Positions 35,901-50,400 of a stretch of 64,000 nt of DNA are shown in pieces. The number at the start of each line of letters is the position of its first letter. The first letter of the stretch is position 1. The notes beneath the pieces are model-generated. The model had not been told where the DNA came from. It was given only the letters and a program-made list of their open reading frames with translations, and made no database searches. Location: positions 10,638,422 through 10,702,421 of the forward strand of contig CM074185.1 of the NCBI GenBank assembly GCA_037179385.1, given 5' to 3'. This stretch comes from Holothuria scabra (Eukaryota > Echinodermata > Holothuroidea > Aspidochirotida > Holothuriidae). The translations under genes were made by a program, and so were the position numbers.

Positions 35901-38900
35901 ACCCGAAAGTGTCGCAGATCTCTTTTTATTTTCCGTGAAATTGTACTTTAATTATAGAGTCTTCTGTTTTTCGGCAAAGATTTGGAGCTATTAACTGAAT
36001 AATCGTCCATTTAGGGTATTGTGCTACACAAGATTTAAAAACAGTCTCAAGAATAATTGTTTTTCTTTTTTTTGCCACAGGCTTCCCAAATGTGTCGCGT
36101 TTTTTTTTTTTTATCTCCTAACCTTTTGTGACTATGTTACCCTTAATACCAGGCTACGATACTTTTCCATTTTCTGGCAAATGTTCGAAAGAATTGGGAT
36201 ATTCGTCAATTTGGGGCATTGTGTTGTGATTATCTTTGAAGTAACGGTCATAGCTTTTGGAGCAAGTATGATATTGACTTGTGCATCCCCAGGAATTACA
36301 AAAAAAATCCCTATATGAGGTAGAAACTTGCTAGATGATAGGGGCACACTTTAATCCACACCAAGATAGCCACTTTTAGCCACTCCAAATCTGAGTAAAA
36401 AGTCAAGAGATTTTGAAGATATGAAACTTATCACAGTCTTCCTGAAATTATTCCGAAAATGGGGCACAATTGCAAAATAACGTGCAACTGTCTGAAGGGC
36501 GAAAATAATCTCTCCTACAGGTTATCGTTAATGTAGGGGTTCAGGGGGCGAAGCCCCCAAAAGCTTTGCAACTTTTGCACTTTTAAAAGTGATATTTGAG
36601 CCAAAGAAAAGCCGAATTGTAATAAAAGCAACTTAAATTTGTTTAATTACTTTTAAAAAAAATATTTCGCGACATTCAGTTATTGGAGGGATCATCCCCC
36701 CGAAATCTCATAAAAAAATTATTGGAGGGGCCAGGTCCCCTGCCCAAACCCCCCCCCCCCTGCTTCCGCCTACGCAGTAAGTCCTTATTCACTTTATACA
36801 CTACCTCCAATCATACAGTAAACATACACTGAGCAAGCTACTCACATGAAAGCTGGTAAGTTGACTATTGAACTCACTTTCAATTCACCATCAATTTGTG
36901 GAGTTTTCCTGCATCGACTTAATTTTTGTCTTAATTAACTTTATTTAACCCTTGTTACTTCCTATAGTTTCTTATACGTCTTTCGTTTCTAAAGTTCACA
37001 ATGTAAAGGTAAAGAGGCGTCCTAACAGCTAGATTTTACAGTTTTCTACTTATTTCTCTTCAAAATAGAAATTTCTGACAAGGCTCACACTTGGATATCT
37101 TTTTAGTAGAAATTGATCCCCTTTCTTTCTTTTTTTCTTTTACTTCATACTTAAGGTAGTTTTACCACAACATTTTTACTTTGTCTAACTTGGTTACAAT
37201 ATATAACACATTCGTGTTGGCCTGTCGTTAAACCCCGTCTAACTAACTATCAGGATTTCAGTTCTTTATATTCAAGGTTAACCTTGCAGTTACTTGTCAT
37301 AAATTTCACATTTGAGGAGAAAATGTTGTAACACTGTGGGGCGTCGGCGCCGGGTGTGGAGATTTTTTTTTTTTTTTTTTTTTGAAATGTGCGGTCGGCA
37401 TTGTGTATGGAACGGGCAAACGGCAATCTTCCCTACGTTTGCACTACTTCTAGACTACCATGTGGCGAAGTTTCAGCTCGTCGTCGATCCACGACTAATT
37501 AATGGATATATTCGGTACAAGAGCTTAGGCCTACCTATTTTCCCCCTCTCAATAAAAAAATCCCCAATCTTCCCCAAACAACTACCAAAAACCTCACCAG
37601 ACCCCTCAATCGAAAGCCTGAAAAACTCATTGGGATCCCGAAAGATACAACACTAGGTATACCGAATTTGTTTTAAAATCGTAAAAAGCCCAGGTGGCCT
37701 AGTTCGCCGAACCGTTTCCAGTGCAAACATATCGATATTCGATTGTTGGCACAGTTACGTGATCATCGAGGGACAAAATAGATCATTCATTTCTGAATAG
37801 AATAGGCTCGAATTTGGACGAGATGTGGGGAATTGATCCCCCCCCCCCCGCCTCCGACGGACCAAAATCGTCTCTCGGCACCCTTTTTAGGTTTTTAACA
37901 TACTTCACTCTTGCACCAATATTGGCAAAAGACATAATTTTATAGCGTTGTTTGAAGGTTCGGATAACAAAATGCTCAAAAAGCCACCAGTAATTGTACC
38001 ATGTGCACTTTATTCTGATGAAAAGGGTCATCTTCTGTAATATAGGGATAGATTTTGCCGAAACGTATCTTCATGCGTTATATAAACGCACTGATGAATG
38101 TTGTGGCTGTGCTAAGTTCATTGCTTCCACACCAAGCGTGATTATAAGCTTACAAAATACACCCTCCCGGCCAATAAAAGATGTTGCAAAGGGCGCAACA
38201 ATAATTGCAGCGCGAATAGCCCTCTTGTTGCCGGGGATAATTTTCAACACAGACAATAAAAAGAGTTTATAAAGATACCAAAATAGCTTCCATAACATTT
38301 TTCAAAATCATTTAATGAGAACAGTCAGGTTAAAATAAAATAAAACTGTTATCATAGTGGTAATGGTTTAAGAGTTTTAATAAGCAGTTTCCATTTTGCT
38401 TTTCTTCAAGTGACCATTCTCATGATAAATTGCTATTTCTGACACTACACTATAATCACATGAAAATGCTTATCTCTGTACTTCCATCTCAAAAGCCAGA
38501 AAATTGAAAATTGCATCAAATAAAAGTAGGTTTAGGCTATTTTTTATTTGTTATGAATTCGATATCTAGAGAGCCAAGCAGACCTGTTGTCTTGGCTATT
38601 TCTTTCAATGTACTTTATTAAAGGCTATTTCAGAGTGGTCACATGATGTAAATTACGTCAATTAATGTTTCTTCGTGTACTTACCTTGATTTACAGATGC
38701 CAAAAATGTACACCAAATGATGATTAATTTCCATAACTTTTTCTCTCTGTAAAATTTGCTTTCTATTTAGCTGTAGCAGGTTTAATCTTTATCTTCACAA
38801 AGGAGCGCATTATTACATTAAAATCTAAAATCGAGACCTGACAATAACACACAAAATATAATGACTACCTTCAGACTAGAATGTGAAGGAGAGGGATAGA

Positions 38901-41900
38901 AACATGGGCGTCCGCAGGAAGGGGCAATGGGGAAACTTGCCCTCCCCTGAAAAATAAAAAAGCGGAAAAAAAAGAAGAAAACAAAAAGAAAAAGACGAAG
39001 AAAAATTAACATAAATTTTTCTTTAAAGTCCACTCAGTGCATGTTTTCCCTATTTATATGCGGTAAATAGGCTTTAGAAATGTCATTTCCAGCGATCTGA
39101 GAGGCATTTGGGACCAAAATTCTCTTCCCCTAAAAGAATTAAGTGCCCCCCCCCCCCCCGGAATTTTCGTCTGCGGAGGCCCATGAATAGAAAATTTAAA
39201 ACAGGTTTTAATAGAAAAACTGGCTGAGGAGAAATGTCAACGTAGCCTTCTACCAGGTGCGGAAAAACAATTGGAAAGTCTGAAACTTGAGCCGTGACTT
39301 CGATCGTGCTGAGTCTCAGGATGTTTACTCCTTCGAAGCGCCCCTGCAGATCATTTTCGCCCCCTCCGACTGAAATCCCTAGCTCCGCCACTGTTCTGAG
39401 TGTGATTTTGATTCGTGGAACTGAACACATTGCCTAGTCTTATCTGCAGTAGACGAACAATGTAAGCTATGTATGGGGATCGGAATTTGTTGAATTTTTC
39501 GGTGTTCCCACCGAATTAGATATTTTGAAGGGTGCGGGAGTGAATTCTAGTGTAAATAACACAATTATCTTTCGTTCTGTGTAACTTAAGTTTGGTGATT
39601 TTTGAAAACATCTTTGAATTTTGAGAAAATTTAAAAAATACCTCACAATTCCCATTGTATACTAAGGGCTAGAGCTATGCCCTACCCAAGCCCTAGGCTA
39701 GACTAGAAATTGCCTAGAGCTTGCATACAACAAATCAGCAATCGCAATTTGCCTGGTTTGATGGAATCTTGGTTACATACAGGAGTTAACTATATTTTAA
39801 ATAGACTAATTTAGGGCTGCACCGTTTTGTCAAAAACTCATAAAATAAGATAGCAGCCACCCATAAAGCCGAAAAATGTTTCCTTTGATATATAAAAAAT
39901 TGCTCTTCCTCATTAACGTTTTACCACAGTAGTCGGATTCTGGTGAAATTTTTCATTTTTTTCAAAATCGAGACATGATTCAAAAATTCGTGATTTTTTC
40001 GGTTTTTTACCAAAGATGAAGGAAAAATCGGGTCGGAATTGTGTATGTGATGGCTAAACTGCAATCCGTCCTTCTTTTCCGCTCTTTCTAGGCTATCATC
40101 ACGTGGCGAGGTTTCAGCTCGATCCATGACTATTTCATGGGAATATTTCGGAAAAAAGCTACAAAAATCATGATTTTTCTTCAAAATTAGGCCTTTTCCC
40201 GCTTCTCATTCAAAAAATTGTAGCTAATCCAAACAACGACCAATAACCTGGTCCGACCCCTCATTCAAAATCCCGGAAAACCTCAACCTAGCCACGAAAA
40301 ATACAACACTTGATACAGGCCACAGTGTTACACTAGCAGAGTATTAGGTCGCCTCAGTTATAGTCAGTTCGTAGCTGGTTGGCGTTTTACGCTACCGAAT
40401 CCTTCGCGAATTTAGCAGTACAACACTGTGGCCTAGTTATAGTCCAGTCCAGGTGCCAGTATTTCTTATAACAGGAATCAGTCATTCCATCCAAGTTGTG
40501 TTTTAGTGTAAGAAAGTTTATTTTATGGTTCCCGTCAGGACATTGGTTCATAATCGTGGACAGACTCATTATTGGAGGAGTGAGACAAATTACAAACCGA
40601 CTAAATTTTGAACTGTGAGTGTTTTATACTTAATACAGTTGCAATTGTGTTAGGGGTCAAATTTATTTGTGAGTCAATCATTCATATGTGTTTTCAGGGA
40701 TAAAATTGACTACAATTATCAGTCACCCTCCCAGATACAGTTAATCCTACGCCTGAATTTCCTCTCTTGGTATGCACCAGATTGCGCCATTTTAAGTTGA
40801 AAAATTGCAAAGCTCCCTACCATAGGAGGGGCCCCCTCCTATGCCTACCCCCTTCTGCTACTTCGTGGCCTCGTCCACAACAATTTCCTCACTCAAATGC
40901 TCGAGTTACAAAACGCACCCCTCCTTGAAAAAAGCTGGTGACGGCCCTGTAACATGAGTATAAAAAGCCAATCATAAAATCGGACAGTCTACTAAACTAC
41001 TTCAAATTGGGGTGACTGCATTTCCCCTTTACATTAAAATAACTTCACATTGTGCTTATTCTCTCACCAATTGAGCTTCATTAAGCTTTCAATTAAATCG
41101 GAGTTACACACATTCCCATCTCATGTAATAACAAATTGAGACAGTGCCTCCTTTTGGCACTAGAAAGGCGAATAAATTGAAACATTGATAAACGTAAATT
41201 TAAGATTTTGCTACACTTTACTGAAAAAGGTTGGTGCAGCTTCTCAGTATCTCGGAATTTTATCTTAACTCGGTCTTAATTTGTTTCTACACCTACTATC
41301 TACTACTTGACCTTTGTGTTAATATGCAGTGGTGGCCTAACGGGGGGCAGAGGGGGCATTTTGTCCTCCAGATTTTCGACTTCCCCCTCCCCTCCATTAC
41401 CTCAGAAAAAAGTTGCGTCAATCGAAAGAAAATTAAAGACCTCCCCAGAGACTTATTTTGTCATCCAGAATATGCTAAAACCCTCGAGGTTCCCTTTGGA
41501 CCCTCACCCACAGAAACGAGCGCTTTGAACCCTGTACCCCCTGCGCCCGAAAATCTTCTATCCCCAATATCACTTTGCGCTAAGTTTGACACCCCCCCCC
41601 CCCCTTTAAACATTCTGCCAGCATCACTGTAATATGACATTTACACCTGTGGGCATGAGCGAGCATTGAACCTTTTCAAATCAATATGGTATTAAAAGTA
41701 GATCATCCAATAAGGTAAAAATTTTAATTAGGAAACGTTTGACATGACTATGAAAGATTGCTTATATTGCATGTAACGTATTCAAAATCTATTAGCCAGT
41801 TCCAAAGTTAAAATGCGCATGTTCGGAAGTGTGTTTGCCTTCAAACGTTCAGGGCTCATGAAAAACAGCCAATTAATTTCATGCTTTGATTAGGTTATTG

Positions 41901-44446
41901 TTCTTTAAATGCCAATGATATCAGTGAAGTTTCATGTTGACACAATAAGCAGTTCATATGTAGTGAACTTCGAAATAAAAGATTGTACACTGTTGGTGTT
42001 GGGCGTGTCTTTTTTCTACCACTTTCCCCCCTTCCCTTTATATCATTTTCAGATCATTATAGGTTGTGTGACATGTCAGCAAAAAAAACCTTGACTTAAC
42101 TTGGGAACTAAGGAGTAAGCTTCCTTATAGAAAAATCAATCGGAAATATGTCAGTTTCTTTAAAGTTTCTTAAGATATACCTCTTCAAAGTTGATCGTAT
42201 TTGAAGCAACTAGTTGCTCATGCTAAAATAACGATTGGGCGTGTTTTGAAGTGTTAAAATTTCTTTTGTCATCACTATTTCAATTGTCTCTCAAATACTC
42301 ATCAGATTGTTTATGGTTTGCTTATTGATAATGATAATTTTCAAGGACACATATGGCAATTCCAGGCATCAAAACATTTGCATACTGAGCTCATTTTTAC
42401 GCATGAATAAGTGCAAAACAAACCGTATCCAGTAAAGTGGTCAATTTTTTACGGATTTTGATGGGATTGTGGCAATTTTCTTGGTATTTATTGCGTTTTT
42501 CATTGCGTTTTGTCATATCGAAGTCACACGACCTTTTACTCTTTTTTGTTGCGATCTAAGGCAGCCAAGATGGATAAAAGCACAACAGCGTGCCAATATT
42601 ATTGCAATATGTTTTATCAAACTTTCAGACTTTTTCCACATAACGAAATTAGTTGCTGCAACGATTTTTCCCAAACATGTTTTGTTAAGTTATAGTTCTC
42701 ACAGAAACATATTTTTTAAAAAAAAGGTTCAGATTGTATGCACACTGGTTTATCTGGATTGCTGTTTTTTAATTATATAGATCCTGTCCAAGTCCTCGAG
42801 GTTGTATTCGCACATTCGGTCGTGGAGCTGGGATTTTGGGCCAATATATGCTTTCTCTGCAGTCAGTGTGTTGTTCTACCGATGAATTTTACGGCGTCAA
42901 CCTAGAAAGCACAATGACGAATTTGCTGAGAGACTTCCCGGAGGACAATTTCAATAATTTCTTTCAGTACAGCTTTGCTATTCTCTCACTGTGCAGCTAT
43001 GATGCAGACATATTCTGGAAGGCGCTCCGGAAACTCGCTGTAGGGTCTGATAAAAATGACCCTTGTTACTCGCCGTTCGGTGGTAAGAACTTTTACCTTC
43101 AGAAGCGTTAAGCAATTAGGTTTCTCTTACATAAATACTTAGCCTACTTCTCAGTGATGTTGAGATTTGCCGCCATTTCTAGGGAGGTCAAGCAAATCCC
43201 ATTCCTTTTGTTTTTATGTACCAACAATGTTTGAATTCACTTAAATTGGACGACTTTAGAGGAATTTGGAAAACTACGGATGATCTCTTTTTCATACCCC
43301 AATTTCGCCAGAGTTCTTTTCGGAGGATCTTTGCTAGGATACACCATTGATTCTTTCTTCTTGGAATGATAAATTCTTCAAAAAACATGAATTATACCGA
43401 ACAAAATTGTCCTAAACGCGTAGGACAAAATTTGAAGATGAAAAAAAACCATCGTCTTAAATCTTCTCAAATCTCCCAGAGTAGTCCCATGTATGTTTGA
43501 AATGCTGCATATTATCTGTCTTTTGAGGTTTTTTAATCGTTTGACGCCATCCCTGTTGTAAATAAACATAATCATTACGAAAAGAACGCTGATGGGCGGA
43601 GCACGGGCCGGAGTCGTCAATACTGAGTACGAATATAGTTATTCGGATGGATAGCTTTACCCATAGGTGTGACTCACAGAGGAGAACATTTCCCTTAACC
43701 TACATAAAAGTGCAGGAACAATTCAATATTTTCATAAATTATACACTATGTCATGTTTTGTTTCTTGAGCAGAAATTCTCCAATCTTGAGTTACTAAACT
43801 TTTTCAACCTTTCTATTGAGTAGATGATTTGGGCCACAATATCGACATCCTCTCAATGCAAGTCATGGCCATGGTCTGCGCCAGGGAGCAGGCCATCTAC
43901 AAAAAGGTCCCAAACTGGGATTCGATCCTCGATGCCCGGATTCAGTGTATCCTAGAGGGGCAGAATTATGAAGATGGGTCGTTCGGCAATGCTATCACAA
44001 CCGCTTTGGCCATTCAGGTACATTTTTATGATCAGCTCGACAACAGCAACTAACTATGAGCAAGGAAACTTTCCTACACCCACAGTTATAATGCCGTGAA
44101 TTGAATATGTTACATATGGAAGCACCGTTATCCCATTTCATATTTCATTAATCTAAAGGTAAATGGGGTTTGTGTCAACATCAGACATGCAATACATTTT
44201 GCATGTTTATAGAATATGTGTAGTTGATTGTGAATGTCAAGGTGTACTACTTCACAGAATACCCACTCCCGTTATATGTATGTCGCATTTTTCTACACTC
44301 CGCACTGACGTTGATGGCGAAGACAGGTGTCTTTGAAATATACGTTTCTCTTATTTTGTATGTGCTCTAATATTGTCATATTCGTGGTGTTTTCTACTTA
44401 TTCTTTTATATTACATGGAGCATACGTGGACTTACCTATATTATAT

Positions 44447-44498
<52 letters not shown>

Positions 44499-47400
44499 AT
44501 GTGTGTGTGTGTGTTTGTAGGTCGAAAAGAGGTAGTAAAAAGTGCTTAAAAGTTTGCGGAAAACTCCACGACCCTTCACCAGGTGGTGGCAAAAACCAAA
44601 CTGAACAACCAACAGTAACAACTGGACACGACAAACATCAAATCCGAAACGATCGCTGTAAAAACAGAACCGGAGGAAAGTGACTGTCAGAAAACATGAG
44701 TGCGAAGGATGAAACACAAATCAAATAAAAAGGGGGTCCTGGATGAAGGAGTGCACGTAAAAATCGAACACGGTCGGAAAAAGGGGAAAAAAGGAAAAAG
44801 TAGACAAAAACTTGGCCCGGAAAAAATTTAGGCCTACATAGTAAAAGAGGAGCACAAACGGGTAGGTGTAAAAGGAGTAAAAAACAGGTTGCAATTTCAA
44901 AATGGATCTCCAAAATCCATGTCTTCTCACAATTTTTTACCAAATATATCTGTTTTCATTGGGATTCATGTTAACAATTGTGGCAATAGCCCGTCACTAT
45001 TTGTCGCACGTGCAACAAGTAGTTAGTCAGTTCATCCGAACTTTTTGTCACACGTGCGATAAGGAGTCCATCGTTGTCACTGGTAATGTCATTTTTGGAA
45101 GCAGTCGTCGACTCCTAGTCGCACGTGTGACAAGAAGTCGGTCCCATTTTTCCCATTGATTAACGTATGAGAATCTCGTATTGGGCTGCAATATTGTCAA
45201 AAAAGAGGAAAAGTTATGCAAAAGCAGCTATCCATATAGAGTTAGAAAATCCATTTTGAAAATGGCTCAAAAAAGGGTGAATATTACAAAAGGTCAATTC
45301 TAACGTTAAGGCCTTGTGGAGCGGGAGTAAGTAGCCTCATGATTAGTCAGTTTTCAGATCGCAGCCTCGGCAAATTACAGCTGCCGTAACGGTTAAATGC
45401 TGTATTGAACAAGGTGAAGGGGGATTAAAATGTGCAGCCACCGGGCATCCATGGAGATTCTGTTTGATGGACCTAAGGTGCTCGTCGACTCGCTCCGCGA
45501 GGCGGCGTTTGGTCTCTCCCACATACAACGAGTTACAACTCCCACAAGCTAAAATATAAACTACATTAGAGGAAATGCAGGAGAATCTTAGTTTGACAAT
45601 GAAGCCATTGCCCTTGGGGCCTGAAATGTTGACGAGGTCGTGTTTGCCAACAACTGGGCATGTATTACACTTCGAACGGCTACAGGGAAAGGTACCAGCG
45701 GTGTCGTTGAAAGAAGTTTGTGGGTGGGAAGCCCGGACTAAATGGTTGGCTAACTTTTTCCCAAGTCTAAAAGCAGTGATGGAGGGTTCCGGGAAAACAT
45801 CACGGGTTGAGGGATCTTGTCGGAGCAAGTCTACATTTTTGTAGATAGCGCGTAAAATAGGACGAACAAAAATGTAGAGTTGCTCCGATAAGACCCCTCA
45901 AATTTGGAGGCGAAATATTACTTCCTCCTTAACGTTTCCACACACTTTTTCTATAGAAATACGTAAACGGACAAGGGCGCCCTCCTAGATTCACAAACTA
46001 GATACAATGATTTCAAAGTTATCAAATTACCTAGCTGTTAACACGAACAGATTTCTGGCCGTTGAAATAACGTTGATAAACCTGGTTTATCGAATGGATA
46101 AACCAGGTGTATTAAAAGAAATTGGCCTATCGATTGATAAACCACGTTTTTCGACGCCAAATGCTCAACAGTATGATGAACTTGGTATATCGGTCGATAA
46201 ACCTGGTTTAATTCCATAAACTTGGATATTTGAATCAATGCGCATTTTACATTGCGCGATAAACCTGATTTTTGACTGATAAACTTGGTTCATCGGCTGG
46301 TTAGCCTGGTTTTTCGATTTGATAAACCAGGTTTTACCACTTCTCCGATAGGGAAACTTAGTTTTTCGAATCGACAAACCTGGTTTACCGAATTTATAAA
46401 CCAGGTTTATCAAAGACTTGGCTTATCGGTTGGTAGGCTTGGTTTATCAGTCGATAAACTAGCTTAACCAACTGATAAATCAGGTTTGTTGGTCGATAAA
46501 CCTGGTTTATCAGTTGATAAACCTGATTTTGCGACCGTTAAACCAAGTGCATCGAATAATGGCGCATTTGGCTTGCCATAGACATTTCAAAGTAGATACG
46601 TTAAACAAGATTTGCGTTCCACTCTAAATGGTTTGTGCGTGAAAAGTGGCGTTACTTGCTTTATTTTAGCCTATGTCAGACAACAAGGAAGACAAACATA
46701 CTTTTTAAGACTGTCACATTAAAGTTTTAAGTCACAAAAGGAATTAATTACGCCAACAATAAAGGAATATAGACTGACAAATAGTAGATGCAAGTAAAAG
46801 TTGAAAGTAGAAGAAGAATGCTTATAACATATGAACGTTATTGTAGAATTCTCAACGAGACTAAGTAGGGCCAGTCTTTCACAAGTTGAACGAAGCGAGT
46901 AGAATATTTAAAGGTTAAGATTGTTTAAGGTTATACGCTGAAAGAAGCGAAATCATCTCGATGAGATGGATGTACAAACGAAATAACCCTTGAGGATGCT
47001 TTAGTCCTTGTTAAGACCCTTAGTGTGTATTAATTCGAAGAATCTAGCGTAACTTGCCCTTTTTGCGTGCTCTGCAGAGACGCAAACCCCAAGAAAATTT
47101 AAGTGCAACAAATGTTTCTGATTCTGTGGTTGGGCAAGTTTAAGAGTTGTGCCTCAGGGAATCACTGAGAGTGGTTACGAATGGACTTAGTATATGATAG
47201 GAATTCCCTTTACTTATATTTGCGTTTGGTTTCTACTGCCAAAAGGGAGGCCTAACTTGTCATGTCTCTACCCCTGAACTCATAACTTTACCTACCCTCT
47301 TCCTCATAATTCTACTCTGTGTAATTATTCAGGCTCTCACAGCTGCCAGCGTTGATCCAACTCTATGGTACTGCAATGATTCAGTTTCCTGGCTTCTAAG

Positions 47401-50400
47401 TCAGCAAACGGATGGTAACTTCGGTGGCGTTGGAGCGACGGCTCAGATTCTTCCATTTCTTGGCTGTAATAATTTTGGAAGTCTTCAAAATATCTCAATC
47501 GATTGTCCTCAGTGTAAGTATAATTAGCCTGTTGCCCTTAACAGAGAGGTTTCAGGTGACGTCATCAACCGGTTGCCCCGCCCACTGGGGATACTATACG
47601 TCTTGGCTGCATAAAAACTGTACTACCAACAGTGTGGAAATGGATTTAATATTTTGAATATCTTTTTGCAGAGGAACTCACATGGGGTTTTAATGCTTGA
47701 GAAAATGTGAGGAAAATCATACCTTTCAAAACGGTAGAAAATAACTGACCGATACAACTTGAAATATTTGGCTACGGCTAGGCATAAAGCTAGGCCTAGC
47801 GTTAACATTATAGTTACGCATCAAGTTATCATACACCATTCAGTCCTGCTCACCTTGAAGCGATCTCAAGCCTAATAAAATGGGTCTCTCCTTCCACATA
47901 CAATATGATTTAAAGGCTTCAAGTTACTTTTAGGCTGCATTGATGGTTAATTCGGTCTTAGGGTGCACAAACGTATTTAATAGATCAAATTATGACACTG
48001 CATATGAAGCTTCTTAGTGCTAGTAGCACTTACACTAGCTAACGTACGGCCAAGGCACGTTAGTTTCTCGACTCGTTCATTTCGCAACTTTCGCTCCTCC
48101 GAAGTCGTCAGTTTCCTCTTCTGAAAAGTAAGTTTCGTACCATGTATGCTTCTTTCTCTCCCAGAAGCAAAGGGGATAACAAATTAGCGTGATTAAGAGA
48201 AGAAACTGACGGGTCCGTCAACAACGTTAGGCATACCCTACAGTTTTTAATGGCTGATCTTGCCCGGTCAGTGTGTGTTTCCATATTGATATCTCCAGTA
48301 TGGCTGCGCTTCCGGTGTAACGTCATTTTTGTGACGTCCTTGAAACCTCTCTATTTTAGCTACTTTATGGAAAAATGCAGACAACCCATTCAGAATTGAT
48401 TTTTAAGCCTGCAGGCCTCAAAGGGCAGGTATACGCTGTTTAGCTTCCATGAGTTCGGGATAGGCCCATACCGCTTATAAATTGCACATTCAAACTTGAT
48501 GTCCAACCAACGTAGAAATTCACTAGTCGTGAGATAACCGCTTCAGCGCAAATTTTCGCACGATCGGGGAAAGTTTTTGCCATCGGTGGCGCCATTTTCG
48601 AATATCTCCCATGATTCATTGAGATCCTACCGCGCAAACTCAACGGAAAAAACGTTCACAACAACTGCTATTTTTATAGATTTTAGGAAAGAGAAATTCG
48701 GGCATTTTTAAAATCTCTGTTGATAGGGGAATAAAAACGCTTCGTCATCTTTGGTTGTTCACGGCGCCCATTTTGAGATATCGAGCAATTCCGCTACGTT
48801 CAAAAACTTCTTTGTCCTAAGTTTCGTGCACTTTCTTCAGCATGAAGGTGTGCAATAAGATCGTGCCAATGTTTGTCTGCGAATACGTTCTTTACGGTCC
48901 CTTGTCGTTTCGCTCTTTTTGTCTTTATTATAAACTCACATTTGAAAACACACATTAAGTAAACAAATCGACGACTGTGAAGAGATAGACGCTAAGTGCT
49001 TGTAGCTATTCGTACTGTGGAGACAGACAAAGTTTCCCCCATTTTCCCTCGAAATCGGTTATCTCCCGAACTGATTAGAATCAGATTTTCAGCCGTTTTG
49101 TTAGGTCAGATGGGAGAACTGTTCATTTATATTTCATTAAAGACTCACCTTACTTTGACCTGTACTTCCTGATTTCTAGTCGTCATTACTTGAAAGACTT
49201 CCGCCTTCATTTACTTCTTATTGATCAGTGGTTCTTATCATCGATTAGATTTTTTTCTTTTCGTTACTGAATGGTTAAAGCTCTGTGGAGCTACCATTTC
49301 TCTCCTGCGCTGCATATCGCTCATAATATTAAAGTTCAAAAGCATTTTGAAAGGGCAAACCAAATTTGGAGTAACTGTTTTTTCCTTTAACTACCGATAT
49401 ACAGGAAGCTTACACTTAGTGGCCCGAGTTACATTTAATGTTCCTTGGCTGTTTACATACCTTGTTGAAGCAAATTGATTAAGAATTTACTCTCACGGAC
49501 ATAGTCTTGACAGTTTAATTTCAAAACTTTAGAGTGAAATTTAACGCAAAAATTATGTAAATTCACCCTTACTTGGAGCAATTCCGAAAGGAACTAATAA
49601 ATTCTACATTTCACTCATGTCGGTACTTTTACTCCCTTGCTCAAAACGTGTCCATTTTACATAAATAGAATGTATTTCGTGAGTTAACGCTGCACTCAAA
49701 CTAAGTTTTACATTCTATTTCCCTAAAGAGGAGGTTCTTTCTTCTCTTTACACACTATGTTAATCCAAATTTGACAAATAAAGATGCATTTATATTAATA
49801 CTTTTCTCGTTTTCTTTGTACCCTTTAAAGTTGACGAACCACCAATGCCTCCACCTATTCAACCAGGTGATTCTACGGTCCAATTTAATCTTGTGGTAAT
49901 AGCGGACGAAACCATCGACGCATACAACGTCACCATTTTAGACGGAGAAAATTTGTACTTTGGTATGATTCGTCTTGCTGATATGGTTCCCTATTTTACG
50001 TAAGTTAAAATTTGTTCAGTGTTGTAAAATCTTACAGCAGTTTCCATCATAAGTCGAAAGCATTAAATCTCATATAAATTATTATAGTAATCAGTGTGTT
50101 AGTAATGCAACTTTCCACTAGTGCCCCCCCCCCCCGACAAACATCGTCTGCCGGCGCCCTTCTTATGTTTTAACACCATTTTGCACCATTATTGGCAAGA
50201 TACATAATTTAATAGCGTTGTTTTAAGGCCCAGATAACAAAATGCTCAAACAGCCACCAGTACTGTGCTATCTGCTCTTTATGCTGATGAAAAGGGTCAT
50301 CTTCTGTAATATAGGGATAGGTTTTGCCGAAACGTATCTTCATGCAAGTACGCACTAATTAATATTGTCGCTGTGCTAGGTAAATTGCTTCCACGCCAAT

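Larger units (their letters stand above)
34088..42780 (+). other. Intron 2, repeat-filled
   Basis: 8.7 kb holding dispersed repeats at 34,755-36,480, 37,385-37,655, 37,815-39,200 and 40,025-40,318, poly-T and poly-C tracts, and no exon I can support. Confidence 0.7.
44518..45894 (-). mobile_element. PLE-3: 5'-truncated Penelope-like element
   Basis: Minus strand: endonuclease-half coding sequence (about 45,860-45,310), then a 3' region closely similar to that of PLE-2 over 44,518-44,800, ending TTTTCGACC at a TG/TA microsatellite. The 5' end is marked by a 29-bp inverted repeat (45,814-45,842 with 45,866-45,894). It is antisense within intron 4. Confidence 0.8.
44018..47332 (+). other. Intron 4
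   Basis: 3.3 kb with a (TA)n/(TG)n tract (44,445-44,517), PLE-3 on the opposite strand (44,518-45,894), a PLE-associated repeat, a palindromic minisatellite (46,074-46,552) and no other exon. Confidence 0.75.

Noticed and set aside
38015..38067. CUGATGA and GAAACGTA boxes in hammerhead order, also in the copy near 50.29 kb
   Set aside because: No complementary stem I flanks the boxes and the segment between them does not form a stem II, so the boxes are probably chance in a repeat.
41231..41632. 133-codon open frame with proline-rich end
   Set aside because: Ends in poly-C and reads through repeat-type low-complexity sequence; no domain.
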